Of a stretch of DNA of 64,000 bases, positions 35,696-46,701 are shown in pieces. The stretch is from Phanerochaete sordida. Taxonomy: Eukaryota > Basidiomycota > Agaricomycetes > Polyporales > Phanerochaetaceae. Below the pieces are notes generated by a model, which was given only the letters and a program-made list of their open reading frames with translations, did not search any database and had not been told where the DNA came from. The stretch spans positions 60,859-124,858 of the forward strand of contig BPQB01000089.1 in NCBI GenBank assembly GCA_019973155.2, in the 5' to 3' direction. A program made the translations under genes and the position numbers. How positions within the stretch are numbered: position 1 is the stretch's first letter; each line of letters starts with the position of its first letter.

Positions 35696-37465
35696 ATGAA
35701 TCCACAGCCAGCACGACCAACGACGTACAGGGAGCACCACAATCAGCAGACAACAGACTCCCACTATGAGATCCCGCATCCAGGCGCGGTTCCTATGGAA
35801 GTGCGAGCGGCGATAGGTCCAGACTCGTGGAACTCGGACATGGTCCTCCGGCAGTACCTTGCGATCCACAGAGAGCCTACGAGGGCGGACGTCAACCACG
35901 GGCTCGAGGCCTTGCGCATGGTCTTCACGCGTATCCACGTGGATGCCCTCAAGGACGTGCAGGCGCAGATGGCGCCGCGCGAGGGGCCGACATTCAAGTA
36001 CGAGATGCAAGGCAGCCTGCTGAGGCACAAGATCCTCGTCTGGCGCGTCTTCCCCATCAACCGGCTCCCCGCGGAAATCCTCACGATGATCTTCCGCGCG
36101 ATCCGGCGATCCGACGCGCGGTACGGAAACCTGTTCGCCATACGTCTCACCTGGGTCTGCCGTCACTGGAGGCAGGTCGCGCTTGCAGACCCGGTGCTCT
36201 GGGGGACCATCATCTTCAGCGACCCCTACCCGTGGGTTCGCTCGTTCAACTACATCGAGCGCGCTGGCGGAGGCGATCTTGCCCTGAAGTTGATCGAGAG
36301 TCAGGAGCCGGAGGGGAACGGTGACGAAATCGCCCCGAACTTGACGGTCGAGCAGGTCCAGGAATTTCTGGCGAGGATCTCCCCGAAAGTCCACCAACTA
36401 CGTGCCATGATCTTCACCTTGGATACCTGGCCGGCGACGATTGAGGTTCTCAAGTTTTTCTCCAGCCCACAAGCCAGGAGGCCGAAGTCTTTGGAACATT
36501 TCGAGATTCATCGTCCTTATATGGCAAATATGGGCGAGCATTGGGCACCGAGGGACCTCGCTTCGCCCTACATCTGGAATCCCACCACGCTCTTCGGCGG
36601 CGAGGCTCCGAAGCTGCGCAGCATCTGCATAAGCGGCGTGGGCATCGACCTGACGAATTTCCCCGCCGCGAACCTGCGCACGCTGGATCTGCGCTACATC
36701 ACGTTCGCGCTGTGCCCCGCGAGCGGCGAGTTCCTCGCCGTCCTGCGCGAAGCGCGGAACCTGCGGCGGCTCCACCTCGACTCGGCGGGCCCTGGAATGC
36801 ATAACCCGCTCCCGTACGTCCGGTCGCCCGCACACCTCCCCCGGCTCCGCGACCTCTTTGTCGGCGGCGGGCTCCCGGACTGGCTGCACTGGCTCCTCTC
36901 GCACATCGACGCGCCGCAGCTCCCGTGCCTCACGCTCGCTAAGACAGACCTTCTCAACGACGACTTGCTCCTGCCCTTCCTCGTCGGCCGCTTCCCCGCG
37001 CTGGAGAGCCTCGCACTCTACTCGGTGCGCTACGCCACAGACGCGAAGGCGCCGCTCCTCCGATGGCTCAGCACCCTGAACAGCCTCCGGGTCTTTAAGA
37101 TCACGCACTGCCCGTCTGAAGTCTTGCTCAGCTGGTTCTTCGAGGACGCCAGTCGGTGCCGCCCCGAGGCCGAGCGCGCCGCGTTCGCGGAGGAGCACCC
37201 CGGCGCACCCTCTTCTCTCATCATGCCAAACGTCAGCGCCATCTACTTCGACCACGAGAGGCTGCAGGACATCATCGCGTACGTGAACCAGCGCAAGCAA
37301 CACGGTGGGCCACTCAAACGCGCGTACATGCCGTTCGCGTTCCACGTCGCGCGTGAAGAGGAGCCACTCGTCAAGGAGCTTGACATCGAGCTCCTTCGGT
37401 CCAGCAGCTATCTTAAGGAAGATCAGGACATCGAAGCAAGGTGGAATCTGCAGTTTGGTCACTAA
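35696..37465 (+). CDS. F-box protein with leucine-rich-repeat-like C-terminus
   Basis: Single exon of 589 aa. The F-box is at about residues 119-165 (INRLPAEILTMIFRAIRRSD ... WVCRHWRQVALADPVLWGTI). The remainder has degenerate leucine-rich repeats (LRTLDLRYITFAL, LRRLHLDSAGPG, LPRLRDLFVGGG, LESLALYSVRYAT), usual in the large F-box families of Agaricomycetes. It is probably a substrate adaptor of an SCF ubiquitin ligase through SKP1; the substrate is unknown. No intron is needed. Members of this family expand and decay quickly, so a lineage-specific copy is likely. Confidence 0.85.
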   Translation: MNPQPARPTTYREHHNQQTTDSHYEIPHPGAVPMEVRAAIGPDSWNSDMVLRQYLAIHREPTRADVNHGLEALRMVFTRIHVDALKDVQAQMAPREGPTFKYEMQGSLLRHKILVWRVFPINRLPAEILTMIFRAIRRSDARYGNLFAIRLTWVCRHWRQVALADPVLWGTIIFSDPYPWVRSFNYIERAGGGDLALKLIESQEPEGNGDEIAPNLTVEQVQEFLARISPKVHQLRAMIFTLDTWPATIEVLKFFSSPQARRPKSLEHFEIHRPYMANMGEHWAPRDLASPYIWNPTTLFGGEAPKLRSICISGVGIDLTNFPAANLRTLDLRYITFALCPASGEFLAVLREARNLRRLHLDSAGPGMHNPLPYVRSPAHLPRLRDLFVGGGLPDWLHWLLSHIDAPQLPCLTLAKTDLLNDDLLLPFLVGRFPALESLALYSVRYATDAKAPLLRWLSTLNSLRVFKITHCPSEVLLSWFFEDASRCRPEAERAAFAEEHPGAPSSLIMPNVSAIYFDHERLQDIIAYVNQRKQHGGPLKRAYMPFAFHVAREEEPLVKELDIELLRSSSYLKEDQDIEARWNLQFGH

Positions 37466-38680
37466 CATGTGGGCGGTCTACTACATATAGGTTGTCGTTG
37501 CCGATATATGGCTGGGCAACCACTGGCCCTGTTCCGCGCTCGTTGATCTCACGTCGGGCGTGCATGTATATTATCTCCATGGTTTTGTACATATTTCTGC
37601 GTCAGCATGTTCGTTTATTATGAGCAGCCGAATCGCACGTCGCGAAGCATCGCCTGAAGACTGCATTAGACGTGATAGCTATTTCTGTGCGGACTTGCAG
37701 CGCGACAGAGCACCTGAACAACGAGAAGGTATGCTCTGAAGTGCTAGAACGAGGCGAGACTGCGGTTCGCAGGTAGCTTGTACCTCCGCAGCTGGTCATG
37801 GGCACCAAAAATAGAGCACGACCTACGAGCGGTGCACACGCGCGCGCAAGACCCACCATCGAAGAGAACAACGAGAAGACAGCGGCATCGGTCGGCACAA
37901 AAGTAGAACCTTCGCTCGAAGGGCGAGACCTGCAAGGCCCGACAAACGTTCACCCAGATGCAGTGCCTGTGATTCATCTCTGTCTCTTCCTCGCCTTGAT
38001 AGCGTGCAGACTCAAAATAAAACGAAGCCACTGCACTTCGTCGTGCAACGCGCGAACGGGGCATCATCCCTGCACGTTGTGCAGCATGGAGGCCAGGCTG
38101 ATTGCAGATGGGGGAAAGAGGCAGGCTGCAGAGCGGCGAAGCCTGCTATCCTGCACGATTAAATCGTATGGTGTTCATCTCCTGCCGCTAAGTCGAAAAC
38201 ATGTGTCAGTGGGCGAGATAACTGCCGACGCATGAGGCGACCATACCTTCACTTCACCGCTAATTTCGCAGCGATGGGGCGCTGGGACCGCCACGATCTG
38301 CGCTGCGCCACCCTCATTTTTCTTTGCATATGCCTATAAACAGAGGCATTACTTTGTCTGTTCTGACAATGAGCATAAGCCAATATGCACAAGGGGACAA
38401 TGCGGCAGACGGCTGTTTGGCTGATGGTGAGAGGCAACGTGTTTAGGCGCTTATCTTCGGAGGCGTTCCTGGGGGCCGCTCACACAACGCCTAAACTTGC
38501 GCCTCAAGGCTGCTTGTCTTCAACGGCATGGACAAGGTTTGCTATCGACAAAGAAGATGCGCAGCATCAAGGTATATAAACGGCCTCCCTGCAGCCGACG
38601 GAGAACACAGCTAACCGTTCCTCGTCTCCCACCCCCACCAGCGAGCTCTTGACGAGTCTCGACGACCACTCTCCCTCAAT
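37466..38680. other. Intergenic, upstream of the AA9 gene
   Basis: No gene supported. The right end holds the AA9 promoter with a TATATAAA at 38573-38580. Confidence 0.5.
38573..38580 (+). promoter_or_regulatory. TATA box of the AA9 LPMO gene
   Basis: TATATAAA sits 100 bp upstream of the ATG at 38681. The sequence matches the consensus and the spacing is normal for a regulated secreted-enzyme gene. Confidence 0.6.
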
Positions 38681-39918
38681 ATGATCTACTTCATTGCTCT
38701 CAGCATTGCTTTCGTATTTAGCCTGGTCCCCTTCGTATCTGCTCACGGATATGTGGCGGGCATTGGCATCGACGGCCAGTGGTATTCCGGCCCAGCGCCG
38801 GGATCGAGCCAGGGTGCGTTCTTCGCGCCGCCACGCTCTGCGATCGCAACTGACAGGCCGATTTCAGGACCGAGTCCCATTCGCATGGTCAACAACAACG
38901 GTCCCGTGAAGGGCGCGACGAACCCGGACATCATGTGTGGCCTGAGCGCCCAGAAGGCTCAGCTTGTCGCGCCCGCGAACCCCGGCAGCCTGCTCTCTAT
39001 CCAATGGAATGGAGGCAGTGGTGGCAGCACGGAGGCATGGCCACACGAAGTCGGACCTCTTCTGACTTACATGGCCTCCTGCGGCTCGACGCCCTGCGAC
39101 CAGTTCGACCCCACTGGCGCATCTTGGTTCAAGATCAACCAGGCTGGCTTGGAAGACGATGGCAAGACTTGGTACCAGGGCGGCATTGCTAGTGAGTCTC
39201 CCTGACTTGTGCGCTCGCTCGCCTCTGACGGTATTTTGCAGGCACGGGTGACACCTTCGACATCAACCTCCCACAGAACCTCGCCCCCGGCGGGTACCTC
39301 ATCCGGCACGAGATCATCTCTCTGCAGAACGGTATTTCTGTGGGCGGCGCGGAGTTCTACCCCGCCTGCTTCCAGGTCATGGTCGGCGGAAGCGGGAGTG
39401 GCTCGCCCAGCCCGACCGTCTCCTTCCCTGGTGCATACTCCGACAACGACCCTGGTATCTATGTCCCCGACGTGAGTCTGCTCTCCCTTCGAGGGTGGTT
39501 CCGTGGCTAACGAAAGACTCAGATCTACAACGGCCCCATCTCGAACTACACCTTCCCCGGCGGCCCCGTTGCGAACCTTGCTGCTACTGGCATATCGCTC
39601 GCCTCTCCCTACACTGGCCCCACGGTCTTCCCCTCTGCCGTCGGCTCTGACACCCCTCCGGCGAACGCAGGACAGCCCACCGCGACCGCGACCGGCGGTG
39701 CTGCGAGCACTGGCGCTCCGGGCAGTGCGTCTCCTAGCAGTGTCGCTCCTGGCGACGGCGCGCCCCCGAGTGCGAGTGCTACCGGCGCCGCTCCCGCGCC
39801 GACGCAGTCTGGCGACCAATGCTCGCTCAAGCGTAGGGAGGGTACTGCGTCGATCAACCAGAGGCGGCACTTCAGGCGATCTGCGCGTCGCGCTGCGGCG
39901 CACGCGGGCTCGTACTGA
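38681..39918 (+). CDS. AA9 lytic polysaccharide monooxygenase
   Basis: Exons are 38681-39191, 39242-39471 and 39523-39918, giving 378 aa. A signal peptide of 21 residues (MIYFIALSIAFVFS...VSA) exposes H22, the N-terminal copper-brace histidine (HGYVAGIGIDGQWY). The second copper histidine is H122 in WPHEVGP and the axial tyrosine lies in EFYPACFQV. RHEIISLQN matches the AA9 signature. AA9 enzymes oxidatively cleave cellulose and related glucans outside the cell. There is no CBM1: the C-terminus is a Ser/Thr/Ala/Pro-rich stretch ending in an unusual basic tail (LKRREG, RRHFRRSARR). Both introns keep frame. Confidence 0.93.
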
Positions 39919-40591
39919 GCTGAACCCGCCCTCTGTGAATGCCATGCTTAATTATCCGTATGTACTGGGGTCCTCACTGGATGAGGTCTGGTCGTCGCCA
40001 TTACACAAAAGCATCACGCTCTGCAATCACTCCCTGTACCATTAGCGCATGGCAATTAAATATCATATCGCCGTGTGCCATTCTGTCAGATCACTCTTGA
40101 GCAGCTTGCGTGGATGAAAACCCAGCAGACGCGTCTGAGGTGTATTTGGGGCACGCGACGCGTCGAGGCACTGCAGGGCACTGTAAGGCGGCGGTACGCG
40201 GGGAGCGCCCACTCTTACCTCTCTCCCTCTCTCCACGTCGACAGCGCGAGTCTGCGTCTCCAAACGTCGTATCACCCTCCACATCCTTCGTACTTAACTT
40301 CAAGAACACGTCTTAACTGAGACGCTGCGGTGGTATCGCCGGCCGAGCTGGGCTGATTACAGGGACGCTCGACTCATCCTCGCCTTCGGATTGCTAGCGA
40401 TACACGATGCTACATGCAGCTCAGCTCGCGTTATACGACACGCACGATGAAATGACTCGTAGCATACTCTTTGATCATAACAACACGAACTCCGTAAGTG
40501 CACTGAGCTGCGACTCGGACGACCTGACGGTGACTGACCGGCATAGTGGACCTCTTCGGCTAGACGGCTCACGAACACCGTCTTGCCTTCC
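39919..40591. other. Intergenic, AA9 to HET gene
   Basis: No gene supported; short frames only. Confidence 0.5.
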
Positions 40592-42766
40592 ATGCGATCC
40601 TTCGTCCTGGAGAAGTCACCAATCCAAGTTTCTGGGTACGATATTCCTTGGGAAGAAAGATGCTCTACAGTACCATCCGGCCAACATGGACAGAAGCCGA
40701 AGAATATCCAAACGGAACCCATATGCGTCTCTCGAGACAAGCTCATGGACACGCTCTTTGACCGTCCGTGCCTACCCTGGGACATTGATAGGCGCATGGA
40801 GGAGCTCAGAGAGCGGCGACGAGACGTGTGGGCCATGGTACAAATCCTAGCCCATTCCGGCACGTCGCCCGAGGCAATAATCTTCCGTACTCCCGGTCAC
40901 GGTATGTCATTCACCCTTAGGCCTCCCGTTCGCTCGTCTATCCCCTTGCAGTGGGTACACTCAGGCCCTTATGCGATCCCTGATACCCTGGCCAATCTAT
41001 CCTGCGCCGACATGACCCTCACAGACCTCCTCTCCCGATTGAACGATGTTCTTGGCACAAAGCATGCCCTCGAAACCGATGGTATCTTAGACCTGCTGGA
41101 CGAACTCCGGACCACGTCTTCCGACTTTGGCGGAGCCTACGGCAAAGTCAGAAACTGGTGGACGAGCTCGCAGCTGGGCATCCAAGGTCGGAAGCTGTAC
41201 GCATCGCTGCACGAGCGCGAAGCTAAGCACGAGGGCTGGCGCCAGGATACTATCCACGCGTTCAGCCTCCGCCGCTCGGACATCCCGCCCAGGCGCGTCT
41301 GGGACCTGTTCAGCAACCGCGTGCTGCCGCTGTCCGTAATGTCTGCCGCAGAGGACGTGCTGTACGAATTACCCGACCGGCTGTGGACGGTTTCGCACAG
41401 CTGGGTACCCGCCGAAGAGCGCGACGACATCTGGACGCCGATCAACGGGAAGCGTTGGCCCGTGCCCGTGCCTCGCGGCACAACCTTGGAAGAGGTCCGC
41501 ATCGAGCTGCTCAATATGGGCGCGGAGTACGTTTGGCTGGACGTTCTGTGTCTTCGGCAGCAAGGCCGCGACGAGGACGAGGCGCTGCGGACCGAGGAGT
41601 GGAAGACAGACGTGCCCACAATTGGACATATCTACCAAGGCTATCCCCTTGGGAGACCGTGTATCACATATTTCAACGGCCTTGGCCTTCCACTTGACAC
41701 GTCGCCAGACAAGTTGAGGTCGGGCAGGCATTGGTTGAATCGAGTATGGACGCTCCAAGAATCCCTCCAGTCCTGGCTGCCCGGGGGCTTAACCGGAGAG
41801 CGACTCTTCAACGGGGAGGCCTTCTTCTCGCGCATGACCGCTGTGCCAGAGCTGACCACATCCCATCGCCTTTCCCAAGAGCTCATTCGCCGTAACTGCA
41901 CCAATGAGCTGGATAAAGTCGCCGGCCTCGCCTACTGCCTCAAGTGCGGTACCCTGCCGCTGTATGAAGAGGCAATCCCCGTAGAGGAGGCTTGGGACGT
42001 CCTCCTGAAGCACACGCCCGAGGTCTGGCGGTTAGGCCTGCTCCTGGACTATCCTTCCCACCTGCCGTTTGCACTCTACCCGTCATGGCAGCAATACACG
42101 AGCGGAGATTCTGCCCTGCGTCAGCCCCTGCCGGCCACTGCGCGGGGCCTGCAGCTCGTGGACCGTTCGCAGCTCTGCGGCGGTGCGAGCAGCTCGGTGC
42201 ACTACTCGCTCGTCGATGAGGTCTACGGATCCTGTCGCATCTCCCTCTCCAACGTGCGGCGCAGCGACCCTAAGGCGAGGCGAAAGACTCAGATAGAGCT
42301 TACGCTGCGCTTCGGCACGAAGGGCTCCTCGCACCACAGCTTGACTCTGCGGCCTTCGCGCGTGCACGGCGTGATTCAACAAGGCGTACCATACATGCTG
42401 GTGTGCATTCCTGGCGACAAGAAGGCATGTTTCATCATCGTAGAGGTGGTACATGATCGACAAGCTAAGGACTTCATGCTGCGCACCGTCGAAGCCGTGA
42501 AATGGGCCGTGATACAAGTTCCGCGATCAACGTTGAATGATCTACAGAAGATAGAGAGTATGACAACGAAGGTCATTTTTGTGCCCGGCGAGGGTGCTTT
42601 GAGACGGACAGCATATCGCGACAATTACATTGCAGCGTTCCACAGGATGAGAGCGAACAGACGGACATTCATTATATATAGTCCTGATACGGAGCACACA
42701 GACTCTATACCCATGCTGACTCTGTTCACTGCGCTCAATACCAGACTGAGAGGGTTCATGATGTGA
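40592..42766 (+). CDS. HET-domain protein
   Basis: Single exon of 724 aa starting MRSFVLEKSPIQVSGYDIPW. The HET core spans about residues 260-420: LWTVSHSWVPAEERDD, EYVWLDVLCLRQQ, WKTDVPTIGHIYQ and WLNRVWTLQESLQ, matching the conserved motifs of heterokaryon-incompatibility domains. The N-terminal extension and C-terminal 300 residues have no recognised domain. HET proteins can trigger cell death after non-self recognition in filamentous fungi; in basidiomycetes the role is mostly inferred. I chose ATG 40592 because the frame upstream lacks an ATG. It lies 560 bp upstream of a WD40 gene on the same strand. Confidence 0.85.
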   Translation: MRSFVLEKSPIQVSGYDIPWEERCSTVPSGQHGQKPKNIQTEPICVSRDKLMDTLFDRPCLPWDIDRRMEELRERRRDVWAMVQILAHSGTSPEAIIFRTPGHGMSFTLRPPVRSSIPLQWVHSGPYAIPDTLANLSCADMTLTDLLSRLNDVLGTKHALETDGILDLLDELRTTSSDFGGAYGKVRNWWTSSQLGIQGRKLYASLHEREAKHEGWRQDTIHAFSLRRSDIPPRRVWDLFSNRVLPLSVMSAAEDVLYELPDRLWTVSHSWVPAEERDDIWTPINGKRWPVPVPRGTTLEEVRIELLNMGAEYVWLDVLCLRQQGRDEDEALRTEEWKTDVPTIGHIYQGYPLGRPCITYFNGLGLPLDTSPDKLRSGRHWLNRVWTLQESLQSWLPGGLTGERLFNGEAFFSRMTAVPELTTSHRLSQELIRRNCTNELDKVAGLAYCLKCGTLPLYEEAIPVEEAWDVLLKHTPEVWRLGLLLDYPSHLPFALYPSWQQYTSGDSALRQPLPATARGLQLVDRSQLCGGASSSVHYSLVDEVYGSCRISLSNVRRSDPKARRKTQIELTLRFGTKGSSHHSLTLRPSRVHGVIQQGVPYMLVCIPGDKKACFIIVEVVHDRQAKDFMLRTVEAVKWAVIQVPRSTLNDLQKIESMTTKVIFVPGEGALRRTAYRDNYIAAFHRMRANRRTFIIYSPDTEHTDSIPMLTLFTALNTRLRGFMM

Positions 42767-43326
42767 AAGCTCTGCGAAATTGTCGCGACGTGGTGCTGGC
42801 GCAACGGTATGGGTAGAGAAAGCACAAGAATTAATGGGCACTCAGCTGAATTACTTGTCCAGTGCGTATTGAGTTCGCTCAGTGACTGAGGTCATACTGT
42901 ATTTTGATCAATCGTCTCGAAGAGTTACGAAGAGGCCCGTACCGTCTTGCCTGGCGCGCGCTATTCGAGGGGAGGCGGTTTGATCCCAACCACCATGTCA
43001 TCCCTCAGCAGGACACTTTTGAAGCACTGCTGTTGCAAGCTAACGAGAGCGGCTTTTCGTTCTCACTGCGACTCTCTCGCAGGGGCTTCGCGGCATTAGT
43101 CGCGTCACCGTCTCCCGTATACGAATGCTCAGGTAGTCCAGACCTGGTCCAGACGTATTTCCAGCGCTCAGACTCCCAAGTACGTATCAGCGCAGGCAAG
43201 AGCTGCGGCGCAGGCGCACCGACATTCGACTCAACTTCCATCTGCCCTCTTCAGTCGGTCTCGTTGTCGTGCTGAAAACTGAGGCTTCAGGTCCTTGCAT
43301 CTACCAGCATATATCACCAACTATCG
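42767..43326 (+). other. Possible remnant of the N-terminal CTLH end of a GID7-like gene
   Basis: An open frame near 42904-43275 contains HHVIPQQDTFEALLLQA, which resembles the segment that precedes the WD40 repeats in GID7/WDR26 proteins. The next expected block (QR..C.YHN) is not in frame, and there is no room for LisH and CTLH domains before the HET gene ends at 42766. I could not build a spliced model joining it to the WD40 gene. It may be a decayed 5' part. Confidence 0.3.
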
Positions 43327-44748
43327 ATGGACACCTCGAAACTATTACATGCGGTAACAAGCGTGGTTCTGCATGAGCACGACGACGAGGTGTGGGATCT
43401 CCAATGGAGCCACAGCGGTCGCTATCTAGCCACAGCAAGCAGAGACAAGTCAGCAATCATATGGCAGGCAGAGGTATTGACCTCCTTTTTTCCTTGAATG
43501 AACTACAATGATTGACGGATTTGTGACATATATTTTCTAGTACGAAGGGGGCAAAAGCACTCCAGCTTTTTGCCCCAAATTCATCCTGCGTGGCCACAGA
43601 TCTCAAGTTGGCTGCGTAGCGTGGTCCTTGGACGACACAACATTGCTGACCGGATCAGATAAATATATCTACGTATGGGATGCCAAGGCTCGTATCGACA
43701 GCTCAACATATACGCAATCTCTCTTGACGTTCACGTGCAGAGCGGTCTGCTCCTTCGAGAGCTAGACGTCCACACGGAAGTCGTGACGGTGCTCGTGTGG
43801 CTGCCGAACAATTCAGGGTTCATCTCTGCTGGGCTCGACCAGAAGATTATTCACTGGGTACGTACTCGGTATCAGCTAGAGAGTATCTCAACCATTCACC
43901 GGTATCTTTTCACAGGCCCCAGACGGCCTACAGCAGAGCATCTGGAATGAAGCTCCGATGCGGGTGACGGATCTTGCGATCTCCCAAGATTCCAGCAAGC
44001 TCGTCGTCGTCGGCATGCGGCCTCTCCCTTTCCCTCCTGTTGACCATGCCGGCCGCCTCGCCAGCTCCGACCCAAGTATTGAACCTACAAGCTCGAATAC
44101 ACCTGTGCAATCGATGATAGGAAACCAGTTTGTCGTGTATGATCTTTCATCGAAGAGGCTGGAATTGTACGCATCTCATCTTCACGGCCTTGTGCTGATG
44201 CTGGACGTTAATCCGGACTGTTTTATTACGTCACAGGTCGGTCGAATCGGAAGGAGCGCTGACAAGCGTCCGGATTTCGCAAGACTCGAGATACGCGTTG
44301 CTCAGCCGAGTGGTATACCCCGAGCTCAGGCCTGTTGGTGTGAGTCGATCACGATCAGATTGCAACCTACGGCTGATAGGCGGTGCCTGCAGGAGGTGCA
44401 CTTGTGCGAGATGAGCACTGGCAGGACGGTACACAAGTATACAGGACATACCCAGTCACGACACGTCATACGAAGTGGCTTCGGCGGACAGGACGAAGAA
44501 TTCATCATTTCCGGGTGTGAAGGTGAGCCAACGTACTCAGGAACCACTCTTTCAGCGACGCTTAGACAGTCCTTGTAGGTGGTCGCGTCCATGTCTGGGA
44601 CCGCAATAGTGAGACACCGCTCGCGGTACTCTCGGGCCACGGCAGCGGCAGCGTCAATTCGGTTGCATGGAACCCCACGGATGCAACGGTGTTCGCGAGC
44701 TGCTCGGACGACCACACTACGCGCATCCGGGAAGTGCGGTCGACGTGA
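43327..44748 (+). CDS. WD40-repeat protein of the GID7/WDR26 type, short
   Basis: Exons are 43327-43473, 43541-43687, 43741-43857, 43916-44166, 44237-44339, 44393-44522 and 44579-44748, giving 354 aa. WD repeats: LHEHDDEVWDLQWSHSGRYL...AIIW, LRGHRSQVGCVAWSLDD...YVW, VHTEVVTVLVWL...IIHW, ALTSVRISQDSRYALL, HKYTGHTQSRHVIRSGFGG and LSGHGSGSVNSVAWNP. The HVIRSGFGG block and EGALTSVRIS are diagnostic of GID7/WDR26, a subunit of the GID/CTLH ubiquitin ligase. Family members are usually longer and carry N-terminal LisH-CTLH domains; these are missing here. Intron 43688-43740 has a GC donor. The last repeat ends TTRIREVRST with the expected Trp lost. The gene may be truncated or decaying. Confidence 0.75.
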
Positions 44749-45068
44749 GAGGGATGCTCACGAGAGTCTTGAAGCGACGACGATAGGTCTGGAAAGGATG
44801 AGTCAGGCACACGACCACAAATAGAGCATAAGAATTCCTCGCTGTATGAAGGCTAGCGAGAGTTGTAATATAGAGCTGAAGATGACGCTAGCCAGCTGGC
44901 AGTAAGCAGGAAGGACGTATAACCTATGTCAGAACGTGAGGCAGGTACAACTTGTCATCTCCAATCAATGATCATGCCACCTAGACACTCTTGAATCAGT
45001 CCACTTGCTGCACTGTCCGCAACGCCGACGAGCCTCTCTGCATCCACACTCCAACCACCGAACTCCCC
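44749..45068. other. Convergent intergenic region
   Basis: 320 bp between the stops of the WD40 gene and the C2H2 gene; presumably both 3' UTRs and terminators. Confidence 0.5.
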
Positions 45069-46701
45069 TCAAAATACCAAAATCCGCCCGCCCATCGGAC
45101 CCATACCGTCCGGCTCGTCGAGCGCAGGGCCGGGCAGGCGGCCGGTCCAGCCGCTGGGGTGATACAGGCGCACGACGACGTGTGCGTCGTAGCGCGCGAA
45201 GCTGTCGCGCTCCTCGAGCGCGCCGCACGGCATGACGGGCGGCAGCGGCACCGGCGCGACCTTCAGGTACGGCGTGAGGTCGAACGTGCGCAGGCTGTCC
45301 GGCACCCAGCGCGAGGGCGACGGCGCGCGCCGCCTGCGCTTCGGGCGCGGGGCTGTCGCGGCGTCGCCGGAGCCCGCGGGCGCCGCAGCGCTGCCTTGGG
45401 GCGAGCGTTTGTGGCCGCGTGTGGCGGACGGGCTGTCTGTGGGTGGGGCGGAGGCGCTGGCTTCGTCTGCGGAAGCTTGTTCGGAGGCCGTTGCGGTATC
45501 GCCGGCGGACTCTTCGCGGCCCCTAGGAGGATCGGCAGCAGTAGGGGACGACGAGCGAGCCTTCCTCTTCCTCTTCTCCCCCTTATCTCCGCATCGCTGC
45601 TGGTGGCGCTTCATGTTGGACTCCACGCCAAAGCGACGATGACAGTGGGAGCACTCAAAAGCTGCAGAAATTTGAGCATATATTAGTAAACTCAGGGCCA
45701 GCAGCTGACCGACCTTTTTCCCCTGTGTGAACGCGCAGATGCTACAGACGCGAGCTAGGTAAGCAGAGTTGTCTGTGCGGTAAATTCAGACTTGCCGTAG
45801 TCAGTGTGCACGGTCTGGAAGGGAGATTAAATATGCGAGTGGGGTACGGTAATGGTGAGCACTCACCTATCAAAGGACTTGTGACACATGAAGCACTCGT
45901 GCCTCTTGGCCAAGCGTCTCGGCTTCTGCTCCTCGACTTCGTGTTCCTGCTCCACCGGCTCGCCAGCATCCGGGCTCGACGACTCGTGGAGCTCTTCAGG
46001 GGCTGCCGGCACCACTGGGAGCACTAGTTGTTGTGACTGCGAGGAGGGTTGGACAGCATGCGGATCGAATGGGCGGGGGTCCACCTGTGGCTGGACGCGA
46101 GGGGCGGGAGGGATAGCCATAACTGGCAATGGATAATACGATAGTGGGCGTACGCTGTACAGGTGAAATGTGTATGGGATGAAGGAGTTCTGCGATGCGG
46201 TCGCCGGGGAAAACGGGCTCGCTGACGGTACTGCTGGTGGCGGGACATACTGGCTTATATAGTGCGAGGGATATCGCAACTCATCGTCCTGTGCCAAGCT
46301 GGATGCGAAGAGCGGCGGAGGGTTCCAGGCATACGCGGAATGTGTACTGCCTAGCAGAGGCATACTGTTGCTCACGCTGGCGGATGCAGCTCCGGTGGCG
46401 CCGCCGCGGTAGGTGGAAACGCTGGCGACTGAACTAGCTGTGGCCGTCCAGGCTGGCGTGCTGCTGGTACTGGCCCCTGGCGGAGTGTATGCCGGCGCGG
46501 CATGACCCTGCGCAGAGGAGGATCCGACCAGGAAGCTGCTGCTGCCGGCGGCACTGTACCCTACCAGCGCTGGATGGCGACTAGTCATCATCTGAAGAGG
46601 AGCTGTCACGAGGGGTGTGTGCCGACAATGGGACTCGTACTGACGCGGGTGAACTGCAGGGGGATTTTGCAGCCAGAAGTTGAGGATAGGCCCGTAGACA
46701 T
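45069..46701 (-). CDS. C2H2 zinc-finger transcription factor
   Basis: Exons are 46701-46645, 46591-45867, 45814-45796 (19 nt), 45741-45714 and 45661-45069, giving 473 aa. A long Ser/Ala/Pro/Tyr-rich N-terminus leads to a tandem C2H2 pair: HECFMCHKSFDRPCTLTTHL and VHTGEKAFECSHCHRRFGVE followed by SNMKRHQQRC. Both have C-x2-C-x12-H-x3-H or H-x4-C spacing and a TGEK-type linker. The C-terminus is basic then Pro-rich, with a CRYDAHVVVRLY-like end (ARYDAHVVVRLYHPSGWTG). Intron 45795-45742 begins GCAAGT, the consensus of GC-AG introns, and is required for the finger to read through. It is a nuclear regulator; targets are unknown. The exon 1 model is supported by GTCAGT and CTCTTCAG signals. Confidence 0.82.
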
